Shown: in pieces, positions 1 through 6,217 of the stretch
How positions within the stretch are numbered: position 1 is the first letter of the stretch
How the letters are laid out: every line of letters starts with the position of its first letter
NCBI GenBank assembly: GCA_019308655.1
Contig: JAFDHS010000005.1
Location: forward strand, 1-13,804
Source of the DNA: Deltaproteobacteria bacterium
GTDB taxonomy: Bacteria; Desulfobacterota; Desulfobacteria; Desulfobacterales; JAFDHS01
Reading direction: 5' to 3'
Length of the DNA stretch: 13,804 nucleotides
Position numbers and translations under genes: made by a program
Notes under the pieces: generated by a model
Told to the model about the DNA's origin: nothing
Database searches by the model: none
The model's input: the letters and a program-made list of their open reading frames with translations, nothing else

Positions 1-565
1 CTGCTGTTGAAGCACCAATTGAAAAATGGTTGCTCTTGTAAAAAAAGGCATTCAGCAGATTGCCGGCCATGCCCGAAAGCAGAATCATGAAACTCCCGAT
101 CCCACTTCCGGTTGCAGCCGTAACGGCAGATGTAAACACCGTTATCGCCGCCATATTTCCGGCCAGATGGACAATGTCTTTGTGAAGCATCAGTGCGGTC
201 AACGTTCGATACCACTGTCCCCTGAGCACGTCCTCTGCGGAACATCCAAACTCGGCAATCAAAACTGAATGGACGGCATTTACCTCCGCCGCCACGTAAA
301 ACGCCAGCAATACAAGGGCTGCTCCCAAACCCAAAAATGACGGCGGGTTCTCCGCCGATGAAACGATCGAAGCAGGATCGGAAAGCGGGTTCTCCCTGAA
401 ATACTGTTTGACGATCTCCAGCGCCTGATCACAATCCGTCTCCGCAACATGGATCTTCCAGCCATCCCGGTTTTTTTCAGCTTTTGCCTTGATATCCGAG
501 GCGGTGAGAATCAGCAAACACAGATTGGCTTGATCGTTTGAAAGATTAGTGAACAAGAGCTTCAA
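1..565 (-). CDS. Rhomboid-family intramembrane serine protease (3' end beyond window)
   Basis: The product is likely a membrane-embedded serine protease that cleaves transmembrane substrates. About 188 residues are visible. A soluble N-terminal part of some 65 residues is followed by a hydrophobic helix (FLGLGAALVLLAFYVAAEV). Next comes the L1-loop-like QWYRTLTALMLH, then HLAGNM, then a hydrophobic stretch ending in SIGASTA at the window edge. HxxxN and GxS are rhomboid signatures, and the Ser of GAS would be the nucleophile. The catalytic His lies outside the window. The only plausible start is the TTG at 565, because the frame is closed by TAG at 587-589 and no ATG or GTG lies between. That TTG overlaps the stop of the ParE gene (TTGA), and the Shine-Dalgarno is weak, so translational coupling is possible. 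The family call is firm; the substrate is unknown. Confidence 0.85.
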   Translation of the reverse strand, partial: MKLLFTNLSNDQANLCLLILTASDIKAKAEKNRDGWKIHVAETDCDQALEIVKQYFRENPLSDPASIVSSAENPPSFLGLGAALVLLAFYVAAEVNAVHSVLIAEFGCSAEDVLRGQWYRTLTALMLHKDIVHLAGNMAAITVFTSAVTAATGSGIGSFMILLSGMAGNLLNAFFYKSNHFSIGASTA

Positions 566-843
566 GGCTTCTTTTTTGTATCTTGCCTATTATCGAATAC
601 AGAATGTATCACTATTTCTCTATCTTCAATCGTGTAGAAGATAGAGAAAGGAAACCTCCGTATAACACAGCTGCGAAAGCACGAATAACTTATTTGATAC
701 ATTTCCGGGAATTCGCCAATGTTTTGTAAAGCCGCCTCAACACAATTCAAGAATTCAAAACCAAGCCCTCTCCTTTGTTTTTCATACCATACAAATGCTA
801 ACTCAACATCTCTTCTTGCTCTGTCAGTATAATGCAACCTCAT
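562..843 (-). CDS. RelE/ParE-family toxin
   Basis: This 93-residue protein has the compact layout of the ParE/RelE toxin superfamily. An N-terminal strand (MRLHYTDRARRDVELAFVWY) is followed by two helices. The C-terminal beta sheet contains RRFPFSIFYTIED and ends with IHSVFDNRQD, typical of ParE-like toxins. ParE members poison gyrase and RelE members cleave ribosome-bound mRNA; sequence alone does not say which applies here. Its ATG overlaps the upstream antitoxin stop as ATGA (840-843), so the pair forms one co-translated module with the antitoxin first. Its own stop overlaps the TTG start of the rhomboid gene. Length is normal and the frame is intact. Confidence 0.88.
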   Translation of the reverse strand: MRLHYTDRARRDVELAFVWYEKQRRGLGFEFLNCVEAALQNIGEFPEMYQISYSCFRSCVIRRFPFSIFYTIEDREIVIHSVFDNRQDTKKKP

Positions 844-1067
844 TTATATTTATTCCTTAATTCTTCATGGACTGATTCCCAATCATGAAGATTTTGCTTG
901 CCTTCCGTATATTCATGGTACCTTTTATCAAGTTCTTTTACTTGCCATTCGGGCATAGGAAGCTCTGAAATGCTTTGCGCAATAGAATCCCATACGTCTT
1001 CTACCAATAATAACTTTTCAGCAAGCCCTAACTTATTTATTTCTTGCTTAATTTCTTCTGATCTCAT
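840..1067 (-). CDS. Addiction-module antitoxin (Unstab_antitox / TIGR02574-like)
   Basis: This 75-residue acidic protein resembles the 'putative addiction module component' antitoxins paired with ParE/RelE toxins. The N-terminal helix (EEIKQEINKLGLAEKLLLVE) leads into the family-typical DVWDSIA. The second half contains LPMPEWQVKELDKRYHEY and ends EELRNKYK. In this family the C-terminal half wraps the toxin. The start is supported by a GAGG Shine-Dalgarno 7 bases upstream of the ATG. It precedes and overlaps the toxin by four bases, the classic antitoxin-toxin order. Autoregulation is expected from the family but no operator was proven. Confident as a toxin-antitoxin partner, less so for the exact subfamily. 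Confidence 0.85.
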   Translation of the reverse strand: MRSEEIKQEINKLGLAEKLLLVEDVWDSIAQSISELPMPEWQVKELDKRYHEYTEGKQNLHDWESVHEELRNKYK

Positions 1068-1089
1068 GATGATCCCTCATTGTGTTTCT

Positions 1090-1095
1090 ATTATA
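1090..1095 (-). promoter_or_regulatory. Candidate -10 box for the parDE-type module
   Basis: A perfect TATAAT lies on the minus strand 22 bases upstream of the antitoxin ATG. That leaves room for a short leader containing the GAGG ribosome site. The matching -35 is poor (AAGGCA at 17-bp spacing, or TTAAGG at 19), so the call rests on the -10 and its position. The 222 bases between the antitoxin start and the higA stop hold no other supportable gene. Confidence 0.35.
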
Positions 1096-1289
1096 AATCG
1101 TATCAATCTTTATGCCTTAATGCTGCATATATCAAATTTATTCTAAATAGGTGTTCAATGTCAGTTATATGGAAAGGTCTGTTCAAGATAGTGGCCATAA
1201 TGAGAAACGCTTTTATTGAACAGCAGGCGCAAAATGTCAACAAAGGGTGGTATTTGATGGCTATAAACGAACCGAGGAAATGTTGGAAC

Positions 1290-1634
1290 CTATCCCCTGC
1301 TGTCCGGTTGGGCCTGTTGCCGGGCCGTTGATCTCTCCTCCAACACTGCTTCAGCATGCAATTTCAAGCCCAGTGCTCCTATGACCTTTAGGATTGTGGC
1401 AAAGCCGGGGTTTCGTTCCCCAGAGAGTGCCTTATAAAGACTTTCGCGGGACAGGCCGGCATCACGCGCCACCCGAGACATGCCCTTGGCGCGGGCAATA
1501 TCGCCCAATGCCTTGGCAATGAAAGCAGCATCCCCATTTGCCTCTTCAAGGCAAGCTTCAAGATAAGCAGCCATTTCCTCCGGGGTGCGAAGGTGTTCGG
1601 CAACATCGTAGCGAGTAGTGATGGTTTTGGTCAT
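1290..1634 (-). CDS. HigA-type antitoxin with HTH (addiction module antidote, TIGR02684-like)
   Basis: This 114-residue DNA-binding antitoxin begins MTKTITTRYDVAEHLRTPEE. It continues into a Cro/C1-type helix-turn-helix around residues 45-95 (MSRVARDAGLSRESLYKAL, then NPGFATILKVIGALGLKL). Proteins of this family neutralise Gp49/HigB-like toxins and repress their own operon. The gene follows the toxin, the reverse order typical of higBA. Its AGGAG ribosome site overlaps the toxin stop codon (CTATAGGAG), 6 bases before the ATG, which suggests coupled translation. The C-terminal tail after residue 98 is Gln/Ser-rich and variable. The frame is complete. Confidence 0.88.
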   Translation of the reverse strand: MTKTITTRYDVAEHLRTPEEMAAYLEACLEEANGDAAFIAKALGDIARAKGMSRVARDAGLSRESLYKALSGERNPGFATILKVIGALGLKLHAEAVLEERSTARQQAQPDSRG

Positions 1635-1643
1635 GATACGCTC

Positions 1644-1934
1644 CTATAGGTTGCGTGCGAGGCGCAAGGCGGTTTTGATGTCTTTGGCTTGAGTACGCTT
1701 GTCGCCTCCAGCCAACAAAATTACCACCTCCCGCCCATACTTTTTGTAATATACCCGATAGCCTGGTCCATAATCGATCCGCAATTCTGAAACGCCTTCA
1801 CCTACGGGCCTGACATCTCCTGGGTTTCCAGCCGCCAAGCGCTCAACCCGTACCAAAATACGAGCCCGCGCATGGATGTCGTGCAAACTATCGAGCCACT
1901 TGGCGTAGACTTCAGTTTTGCGAATCTCAATCAT
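1644..1934 (-). CDS. HigB/RelE-type toxin, Gp49-like (TIGR02683-like)
   Basis: This 96-residue toxin belongs to the phage-derived Gp49-like branch of the RelE superfamily. Family hallmarks are the start MIEIRKTEVYAKWLDSLHD, the central SELRIDYGPGYRVYY strand pair and the terminal LLAGGDKRTQAKDIKTAL. Family members cleave mRNA during translation. The ATG at 1934 matches the usual family start, and no alternative start is nearby. There is no Shine-Dalgarno: the -10 box of a near-consensus promoter ends only 6 bases before the ATG, so the transcript probably starts at the start codon itself. It is co-transcribed with the downstream HTH antitoxin. Confidence 0.88.
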   Translation of the reverse strand: MIEIRKTEVYAKWLDSLHDIHARARILVRVERLAAGNPGDVRPVGEGVSELRIDYGPGYRVYYKKYGREVVILLAGGDKRTQAKDIKTALRLARNL

Positions 1935-1940
1935 GACCTG

Positions 1941-1969
1941 ATTGTAGCCAAATGGATACAGAATGTCAA
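1941..1969 (-). promoter_or_regulatory. Near-consensus sigma-70 promoter for higBA
   Basis: On the minus strand, TTGACA (1964-1969) and TACAAT (1941-1946) are separated by exactly 17 bases. This is the best promoter match noted in the window. The -10 box is followed by CAGGTC and then the toxin ATG, so +1 should fall at or next to the A of ATG. The promoter overlaps the tail of a degraded Phd-type antitoxin frame, so the promoter-bearing module probably replaced the end of that older gene. Confidence 0.65.
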
Positions 1970-1984
1970 TACCTTATAACATGC

Positions 1985-2041
1985 AAGCTCTTCCTGTAAT
2001 TTCAAAAAATCTTCATAGGGAAGAATCACAAATTCCTTTTT
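1985..2041 (-). pseudogene. Remnant of a Phd/YefM-type antitoxin
   Basis: In the gap between hicB and higB a minus-strand frame encodes KKEFVILPYEDFLKLQEEL, a stretch strongly resembling the middle of Phd/YefM-like antitoxins. The surrounding frame is open from about 2071 to a TGA at 1931-1933 (46 codons). It has no convincing start and no recognisable C-terminal half: after CYKVL it runs into the higBA promoter. It reads as the scrap of a fourth toxin-antitoxin system whose toxin has been lost. The assignment rests on about 20 residues. Confidence 0.5.
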
Positions 2042-2063
2042 ATTAGATCGTTGAAAGTTGAAG

Positions 2064-2306
2064 TTAAGCTGCCTCTTTCTTTTCATTTTGTATTATTATT
2101 TTTGGATCGGGATTTTCAGGAGGAATTGAAAGATTTTGATCCTTCAATAATTCAATGTGTTCTTTCATCCCCCATCTTGCTTTATAAATGCAATCTTCCA
2201 CAGAATGGCCTATTCCTGAAAAACCTTCAAGATCAGGAGAATAAAAGCCAAAATAATCCGGCTCTTCCGTAGCCTCGATTATTAAAGAATAAGGTAAATC
2301 GATCAT
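2064..2306 (-). CDS. hicB: HicB-family antitoxin
   Basis: This 80-residue antitoxin has the HicB partial RNase H-like fold. A short N-terminal strand (LPYSLIIEATEEPDYFGFY) leads to the family motif SPDLEGFSGIGHSVEDCI, followed by a helix and the Pro-rich segment NLSIPPENPDP. HicB binds and blocks HicA, and usually represses the operon. No separate DNA-binding domain is visible after residue 70. The start has a strong CAGGAGG ribosome site, and the gene lies 14 bases downstream of hicA in the canonical toxin-first order. The frame is intact. Confidence 0.88.
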   Translation of the reverse strand: MIDLPYSLIIEATEEPDYFGFYSPDLEGFSGIGHSVEDCIYKARWGMKEHIELLKDQNLSIPPENPDPKIIIQNEKKEAA

Positions 2307-2320
2307 TTTAAACCTCCTGT

Positions 2321-2509
2321 TTATTTTTTAAGACCAGCAGCTTTTAAAATTGAATGACAGGTACCCGATGGAACTTCTTTTGATCCATGATAATCGACAC
2401 GTATTAGTCGATTCCATCCTGGCTTACCATAATATCTTATCGAGCCTTTTTCTTTTACAGTCTTAAAACCATTTTTCTCAAGGAGTTTAACAAGTTCACT
2501 AAACTTCAA
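2321..2509 (-). CDS. hicA: HicA-family mRNA interferase toxin
   Basis: This 62-residue protein has the single double-stranded-RNA-binding-like fold of HicA. It begins KFSELVKLLEKNGFKTVKEK and contains the DYHGSKEVPSGTCHSILKAAG block, equivalent to HGxKExxxGTxxxIL. HicA toxins degrade mRNA independently of the ribosome. The start is the TTG at 2509: GGAG sits 7 bases upstream and an in-frame TAA closes the frame just before it. The position that is usually the catalytic His in the GSH motif is Ile here (KGSIRYYGK), so activity is uncertain. An extended -10 (TGATAAGAT) lies just upstream of the ribosome site. Confidence 0.87.
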   Translation of the reverse strand: MKFSELVKLLEKNGFKTVKEKGSIRYYGKPGWNRLIRVDYHGSKEVPSGTCHSILKAAGLKK

Positions 2510-2608
2510 CTGACATCTCCAATCTTATCACACTCCTCTTCTTTCAAAGAACAGCGAGTAGATTCTTTTTATCCGGCTAAGGCCCGATAATCTTCGTGAA
2601 GTGCCCGG

Positions 2609-3127
2609 TTATGACGAAGCCCTTGTTATTGAAGATGGATCAAGGATGAAACCTGCAGAAGTCAGCCTATCTACTAAGCGTGGGACAACTTCTTTTACAT
2701 GATCATTATAAGGAATATAAAGTATACCTTGTGCATCAGATGGTGGCTCCAAATGACCTTTTTTTAGTATTGTTACGTTTGACCGACCTATTGCTGATAG
2801 TAACATCCCCATTTCAAGGACAACATTTTGTCTTGCTCTAGGTTCTGCATTTTCAGCACCTGAATCTTTAGCATACCCCATATCATCAGGTGTTAATAAA
2901 ACTATTCCAAATTTTGCTTGCCCTTCTTTATCACCTATTTCACGTTCTAATGCTTCAATAATAGTCAACCCACCTCCGCCTGTATTAGCCAACACAAATG
3001 GATCAAGTCCAAGTTTATGAAGAATGAGTTCTAATTGTTCTTTTGAAGTGGTGTCATGCCCATGGACAACAAATACTTTTTCTTTTGCAGTTGAAGCCGA
3101 TGGCTCAGGAATAGAATTTGGTGGTGC
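2609..3127 (-). pseudogene. 5'-truncated TIR-like nucleotide-binding protein (PF10137-like)
   Basis: The open frame encodes 172 residues. A linker-like PEPSASTAKEK is followed by KVFVVHGHD, then a glycine-rich GGGGLTIIEALE, FGIVLLTPDD, RARQNVVLEMGMLL and DAQGILYIPYND. These blocks match, in order, the predicted nucleotide-binding TIR-like domain that serves as the C-terminal effector in several stress and anti-phage proteins. No ATG, GTG or TTG precedes the VHGHD block, and the frame is closed by TGA at 3128-3130. The first usable start (GTG at 2995) would delete the first strand and nucleotide loop. The N-terminal part therefore appears lost in a rearrangement at the end of mutY. Probably non-functional. 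Confidence 0.7.
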
Positions 3128-3203
3128 TCAACATGTAGTGATGCTCCTGATTCTCTATCAGGCTATTAAAGGGATTGAGTCGTGATGGAATACTTTTTTG
3201 CCA

Positions 3204-4163
3204 CTATTTGTTTAGGACTACCCAAAAAACATCCATCCGTATCTTGAAATGGGTATACACATGTTTGATGTGGGTCAAAAAAGAATCGATTTTGACATCA
3301 AGATTGACTTCTTCCTTGATTTCACGGATGCAGGCTTGGTCTGCAGTTTCACCTTTTTTAATTTTTCCTCCCGGAAACTCCCATAATCCTCCCAGCAGGC
3401 CCTCGTTTTTTCTCCGGGTTATCAACACCTGATCCTTTTTATAAATAATTCCGACAACCACGGATTTTTCAGGAACCGGGCGGGATTTTTGCCGTTTGGG
3501 ATATCGCCATGTTTTTTCAGCGGCAAAGGCCATACAAAGGGATTGAACCGAACAGATAGCGCACGCGGGCGTTTTCGGTTTGCAGATCAGGGCGCCCAGT
3601 TCCATCATGGCCTGATTGAAGATACCGGGGATATCTCGATCCAGCAAATCTTCGGCACGTATTTTAAAGTGTTTGTATGAAGACGATTGATTGACCGGCC
3701 GACCCTCCATGAACAGGCGGGCCAGTACCCGTTTGACATTGCCGTCCACCACCGCATGGAGATGATTAAAAGCGATACTCTGGACCGCCGAGCCAATATA
3801 ATCCCCCACACCGGGTAATTGCTTGAATGATTTTAAATTGTCAGGAACACGACCGTCAAATTCCGCCATACACTTTTGGGCCGCACGGTGAAGATTGCGG
3901 GCCCGTGAATAATAGCCCAGCCCTTCCCAGATCTTCAGGACCGATTGCAGATCAGCCTGCGCCAAGGCGTTCAGGTCCGGGAAGATATCTAAAAATTTGA
4001 GATAATAAGGAATTACCGTATTCACCTGTGTCTGCTGCAGCATTACCTTGGACACCCAGACAGGGTAGGGGGCATGGGTTTCCCGCCAGGGCAGATGCCG
4101 ATGGTTTGCAGTGTACCATTTAATGAGCTGCTTTCGAAACAGGTTTAAGTCTTCAGGTTTCAT
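3204..4163 (-). CDS. mutY: A/G-specific adenine glycosylase MutY-like, catalytic Glu replaced, C-terminus short
   Basis: MutY removes adenine mispaired with 8-oxoguanine. The 319 residues contain LPWRETHAPYPVWVSKVMLQ at 24-43, the helix-hairpin-helix LPGVGDYIGSAV at 116-127, VVDGNVKRVLARL with conserved Asp140, and a [4Fe-4S] loop with Cys194, 201, 204 and 210. A Nudix-like C-terminal domain starts at about 232, with an intact Nudix box around 266-288. Residue 39 is Lys (codon AAG) where MutY has its catalytic Glu (SEVMLQQTQ). The Nudix domain stops after about 88 residues, roughly 40 short. The gene overlaps the pfpI stop by ATGA. It may be a decaying copy, a repurposed binding protein, or reflect a base error. 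Confidence 0.85.
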   Translation of the reverse strand: MKPEDLNLFRKQLIKWYTANHRHLPWRETHAPYPVWVSKVMLQQTQVNTVIPYYLKFLDIFPDLNALAQADLQSVLKIWEGLGYYSRARNLHRAAQKCMAEFDGRVPDNLKSFKQLPGVGDYIGSAVQSIAFNHLHAVVDGNVKRVLARLFMEGRPVNQSSSYKHFKIRAEDLLDRDIPGIFNQAMMELGALICKPKTPACAICSVQSLCMAFAAEKTWRYPKRQKSRPVPEKSVVVGIIYKKDQVLITRRKNEGLLGGLWEFPGGKIKKGETADQACIREIKEEVNLDVKIDSFLTHIKHVYTHFKIRMDVFWVVLNK

Positions 4164-4678
4164 TTTAATGCGTTAATAATCGTCCTCATAAAGGCCGGGA
4201 GATCATCCGGGGTCCTGCTTGTTATCAGATTCTCATCCACAACGACCTCCTGGTCCACCCATTGGGCACCGGCGTTGACCATATCGTCTTTAATGGCAAT
4301 ATATGAAGTGGCCGTGCGTCCTTTGAGTATGTCCGCCGAAGCAAGCATCCAACCGGCATGGCAAATGGCTGCCACCACTTTTTTTGCCTCGAATATCTCT
4401 TTTACCAGCTTGACCATTTCAGGATAACGGCGCATGTGGTCCGGTGCATAACCGCCCGGTATGATAATGCCGTCATAGTCTGATGATGAAATCTTGGAAG
4501 CCTTTGCATCCTCTTTTATCTGGGTACCTGATTTTCCGGTATACATATGGGAACTCCCGGACCCGACCACCGTTACCTCGGCACCGGCCTCCTTGAGCCT
4601 GAAGTAAGGATACCAGAATTCAAAGTCATTGAATATCTGTTCCACGAGTATGATGATTTTTTTGCCTTTTAATTCCAT
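4160..4678 (-). CDS. PfpI/DJ-1 family protein (class I glutamine amidotransferase-like)
   Basis: This protein of about 172 residues has the DJ-1/PfpI flavodoxin-like fold. IIILVEQIFNDFEFWYPYF supplies the conserved Glu of strand 1. YDGIIIPGGYAPDHMRRYPE is the typical glycine-rich loop. VAAICHAGWML is the nucleophile elbow, with Cys in CHAG. Relatives act as proteases, deglycases or glyoxalase III-like enzymes; substrate cannot be assigned. I prefer the ATG at 4678 over the one at 4693, because a perfect AAGGAGG ribosome site lies between them, 5 bases before 4678. The frame stays open upstream to 4789 into an IS5-type transposase scrap. mutY follows with an ATGA overlap, so the two form one operon. 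Confidence 0.88.
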   Translation of the reverse strand: MELKGKKIIILVEQIFNDFEFWYPYFRLKEAGAEVTVVGSGSSHMYTGKSGTQIKEDAKASKISSSDYDGIIIPGGYAPDHMRRYPEMVKLVKEIFEAKKVVAAICHAGWMLASADILKGRTATSYIAIKDDMVNAGAQWVDQEVVVDENLITSRTPDDLPAFMRTIINALK

Positions 4679-4693
4679 TTTTACCTCCTTCAT

Positions 4694-4789
4694 ACGATTG
4701 CATTTTGCCGGATGACCTCTTCTCCCAGTTTCGGACGGAAGATGGTCTTTGATTTGGTTCCATTGTTCATTTGTAAGTTTTTTTTCTGT
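4694..4789 (-). mobile_element. IS5-family transposase N-terminal fragment
   Basis: The minus-strand frame encodes LTNEQWNQIKDHLP followed by SETGRRGHPAKCNR. This matches the N-terminal DUF4096-like segment of IS5/IS427-group transposases, where it is normally followed by the ILWILRTGAPWR block. That block is absent: the frame continues directly into the pfpI leader (MKEVKMELKG). A TGA closes the frame at 4790-4792, so no transposase start remains. Only about 30 of some 270 residues survive and no terminal inverted repeat could be recognised. Confidence 0.6.
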
Positions 4790-5203
4790 TCACTCGGTTA
4801 TCCAGTTTTTAAAAGTTGACTTTGTAAAATTAGCTGTTTTCAAGGCTTTTAGATTCTTTTAAATTCCTGAATAGCCCGTATAAATCAATAACCAATACGT
4901 GCAATGCCTTGAAAAATCGACGATCGAAAAAATCAAGAGGAAAAAACTGGATCATCGAGTGTTTATGCTTAAAAAATTAAGAAAAAAATTCAGATAAACA
5001 CGGGAACATTAAATAATGTTGAAAACATGACCTAAAAAATAGGTTATCATTTTTAATGATTAATGCTATCTCTAAGAAAACAGATGATTGTATTTGTTGT
5101 TTCCATATTGTTTAATGTGGATTAGATAGCAGATGGACAAATTAGATGCAAAAGTAAAATCAGCTATAAAGGACGCAGCGCGAAAATTAACAGGTTCCAA
5201 ACG
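4790..5203. other. AT-rich divergent intergenic region
   Basis: About 410 bases separate the minus-strand pfpI/mutY unit from plus-strand apbE. I see no supportable gene. The stretch is strongly AT-rich. It holds a perfect inverted repeat AACATT-AAAT-AATGTT (5005-5020) and a second one ten bases on, ACCTA-AAAAA-TAGGT (5030-5044). These lie about 160-200 bases upstream of the apbE start and could be operator or hairpin elements. No convincing -35/-10 pair was found for apbE. Confidence 0.5.
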
Positions 5204-6217
5204 ATGAAAACATATATCAAAATCATATTGACCCTTCTGTTGATTTTGTTTCTTGCTCACGCTTTTTTTAAGACGGAGACCTCCTACTCTGGAAGAACCA
5301 TGGGAACATGGTATCATATAAAGACAGTTACAAAATTTTTGCAAAAACCGAAAGACCTCAAAAGAAAGATTGATCTGCGTCTTGAAGAGATCAATATAAG
5401 CATGTCAACTTTTATAGACAACAGTGAGATAAGCGGATTCAATACCAATCACGCCATTGGAGAAAGAATTCGCATTTCAGACGATTTTTTTCATGTTATG
5501 ACCATTGCCCAAGAGTTGTACAAACTTACAGGCGGCGCATGGGACGGAACAGTCAATCCCCTTGTGAATTTATGGGGATTTGGCCGTAGAAAAAAACAAA
5601 AAGCAATTCCTGAAAAGGAAAAAATCAAAAGCGTTTTAACGCAAATCGGTTTTAACAATATTGAAATTTCAGAAAAAAAATATCTTAGAAAAAAGATTCC
5701 CTCCATCTCCCTTGATCTTGCCTCCATTGCCAAGGGTTATGCCGTTGATGAGGTTGCGCGGCTCATCAAAGAAAACGGCACGGACAATTTTTTAGTGGAG
5801 ATCGGAGGGGAGGTATATGCCTCAGGCCGAGGAAAGGACGGCAAAAACTGGAACGTGGGAATCAACACCCCTTCAAAGGATGCTGTTTTGGACCAGGTAT
5901 ACAAAGTTGTACCGCTTTCAAATAAGGCCCTGGCGACAAGTGGCGACTACAGGAATTTTTTTGAGATTGATGGAAAGCCTTACTCCCATATAATAGACCC
6001 AAGAACAGGATATCCCGTAGATAAAGGTGTTGTGGGTGTTACGATCATGGCGGATTCATGTGCATTCGCGGACGGACTGGCCACCGCCGTTATGGTTCTC
6101 GGACATGCAAAAGGTCTGAAGCTGGTCAATTCGTTGGATCGGGTGGAATGCCTTATCATTGTCGAGCAAAACCACAAATGGATTAATTACTGCTCAAGGC
6201 AATTTCCAGGATTCTAA
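5204..6217 (+). CDS. apbE: FAD:protein FMN transferase (ApbE/Ftp)
   Basis: ApbE uses FAD to attach FMN to a Thr of target proteins such as RnfG and RnfD, on the outer face of the inner membrane. The 337 residues start with a positively charged end and a hydrophobic segment (residues 5-20, ending AHA) that acts as signal peptide or anchor. No lipobox Cys is present. Family blocks follow in order: RTMGTWYHI (31-39), WDGTVNPLVNLWGFG (113-127), DLASIAKGYAVD (171-182), VEIGGEV (198-204), SGDYRNFF, YSHIIDPRTGYPV (260-272) and the metal-binding ADGLATAVMVLG (289-300). The start has only a weak AACAGG ribosome site. Its position upstream of rnfCDGEA fits a dedicated Rnf maturation enzyme. Confidence 0.95.
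   Translation: MKTYIKIILTLLLILFLAHAFFKTETSYSGRTMGTWYHIKTVTKFLQKPKDLKRKIDLRLEEINISMSTFIDNSEISGFNTNHAIGERIRISDDFFHVMTIAQELYKLTGGAWDGTVNPLVNLWGFGRRKKQKAIPEKEKIKSVLTQIGFNNIEISEKKYLRKKIPSISLDLASIAKGYAVDEVARLIKENGTDNFLVEIGGEVYASGRGKDGKNWNVGINTPSKDAVLDQVYKVVPLSNKALATSGDYRNFFEIDGKPYSHIIDPRTGYPVDKGVVGVTIMADSCAFADGLATAVMVLGHAKGLKLVNSLDRVECLIIVEQNHKWINYCSRQFPGF

Noticed and set aside
26..268. Open frame on the plus strand at the left edge (80 codons)
   Set aside because: It is antisense to the rhomboid frame, which has clear family motifs. The plus-strand product has no recognisable features.
1212..1240. Possible minus-strand promoter TTGACA-N17-AATAAA
   Set aside because: The -10 is poor and it lies about 145 bases from the nearest gene start. 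The TATAAT at 1090-1095 is better placed.
1080..1331. Small plus-strand frames between the parDE-type and higBA-type modules
   Set aside because: They have no motifs and no ribosome site, and they partly overlap higA on the other strand.
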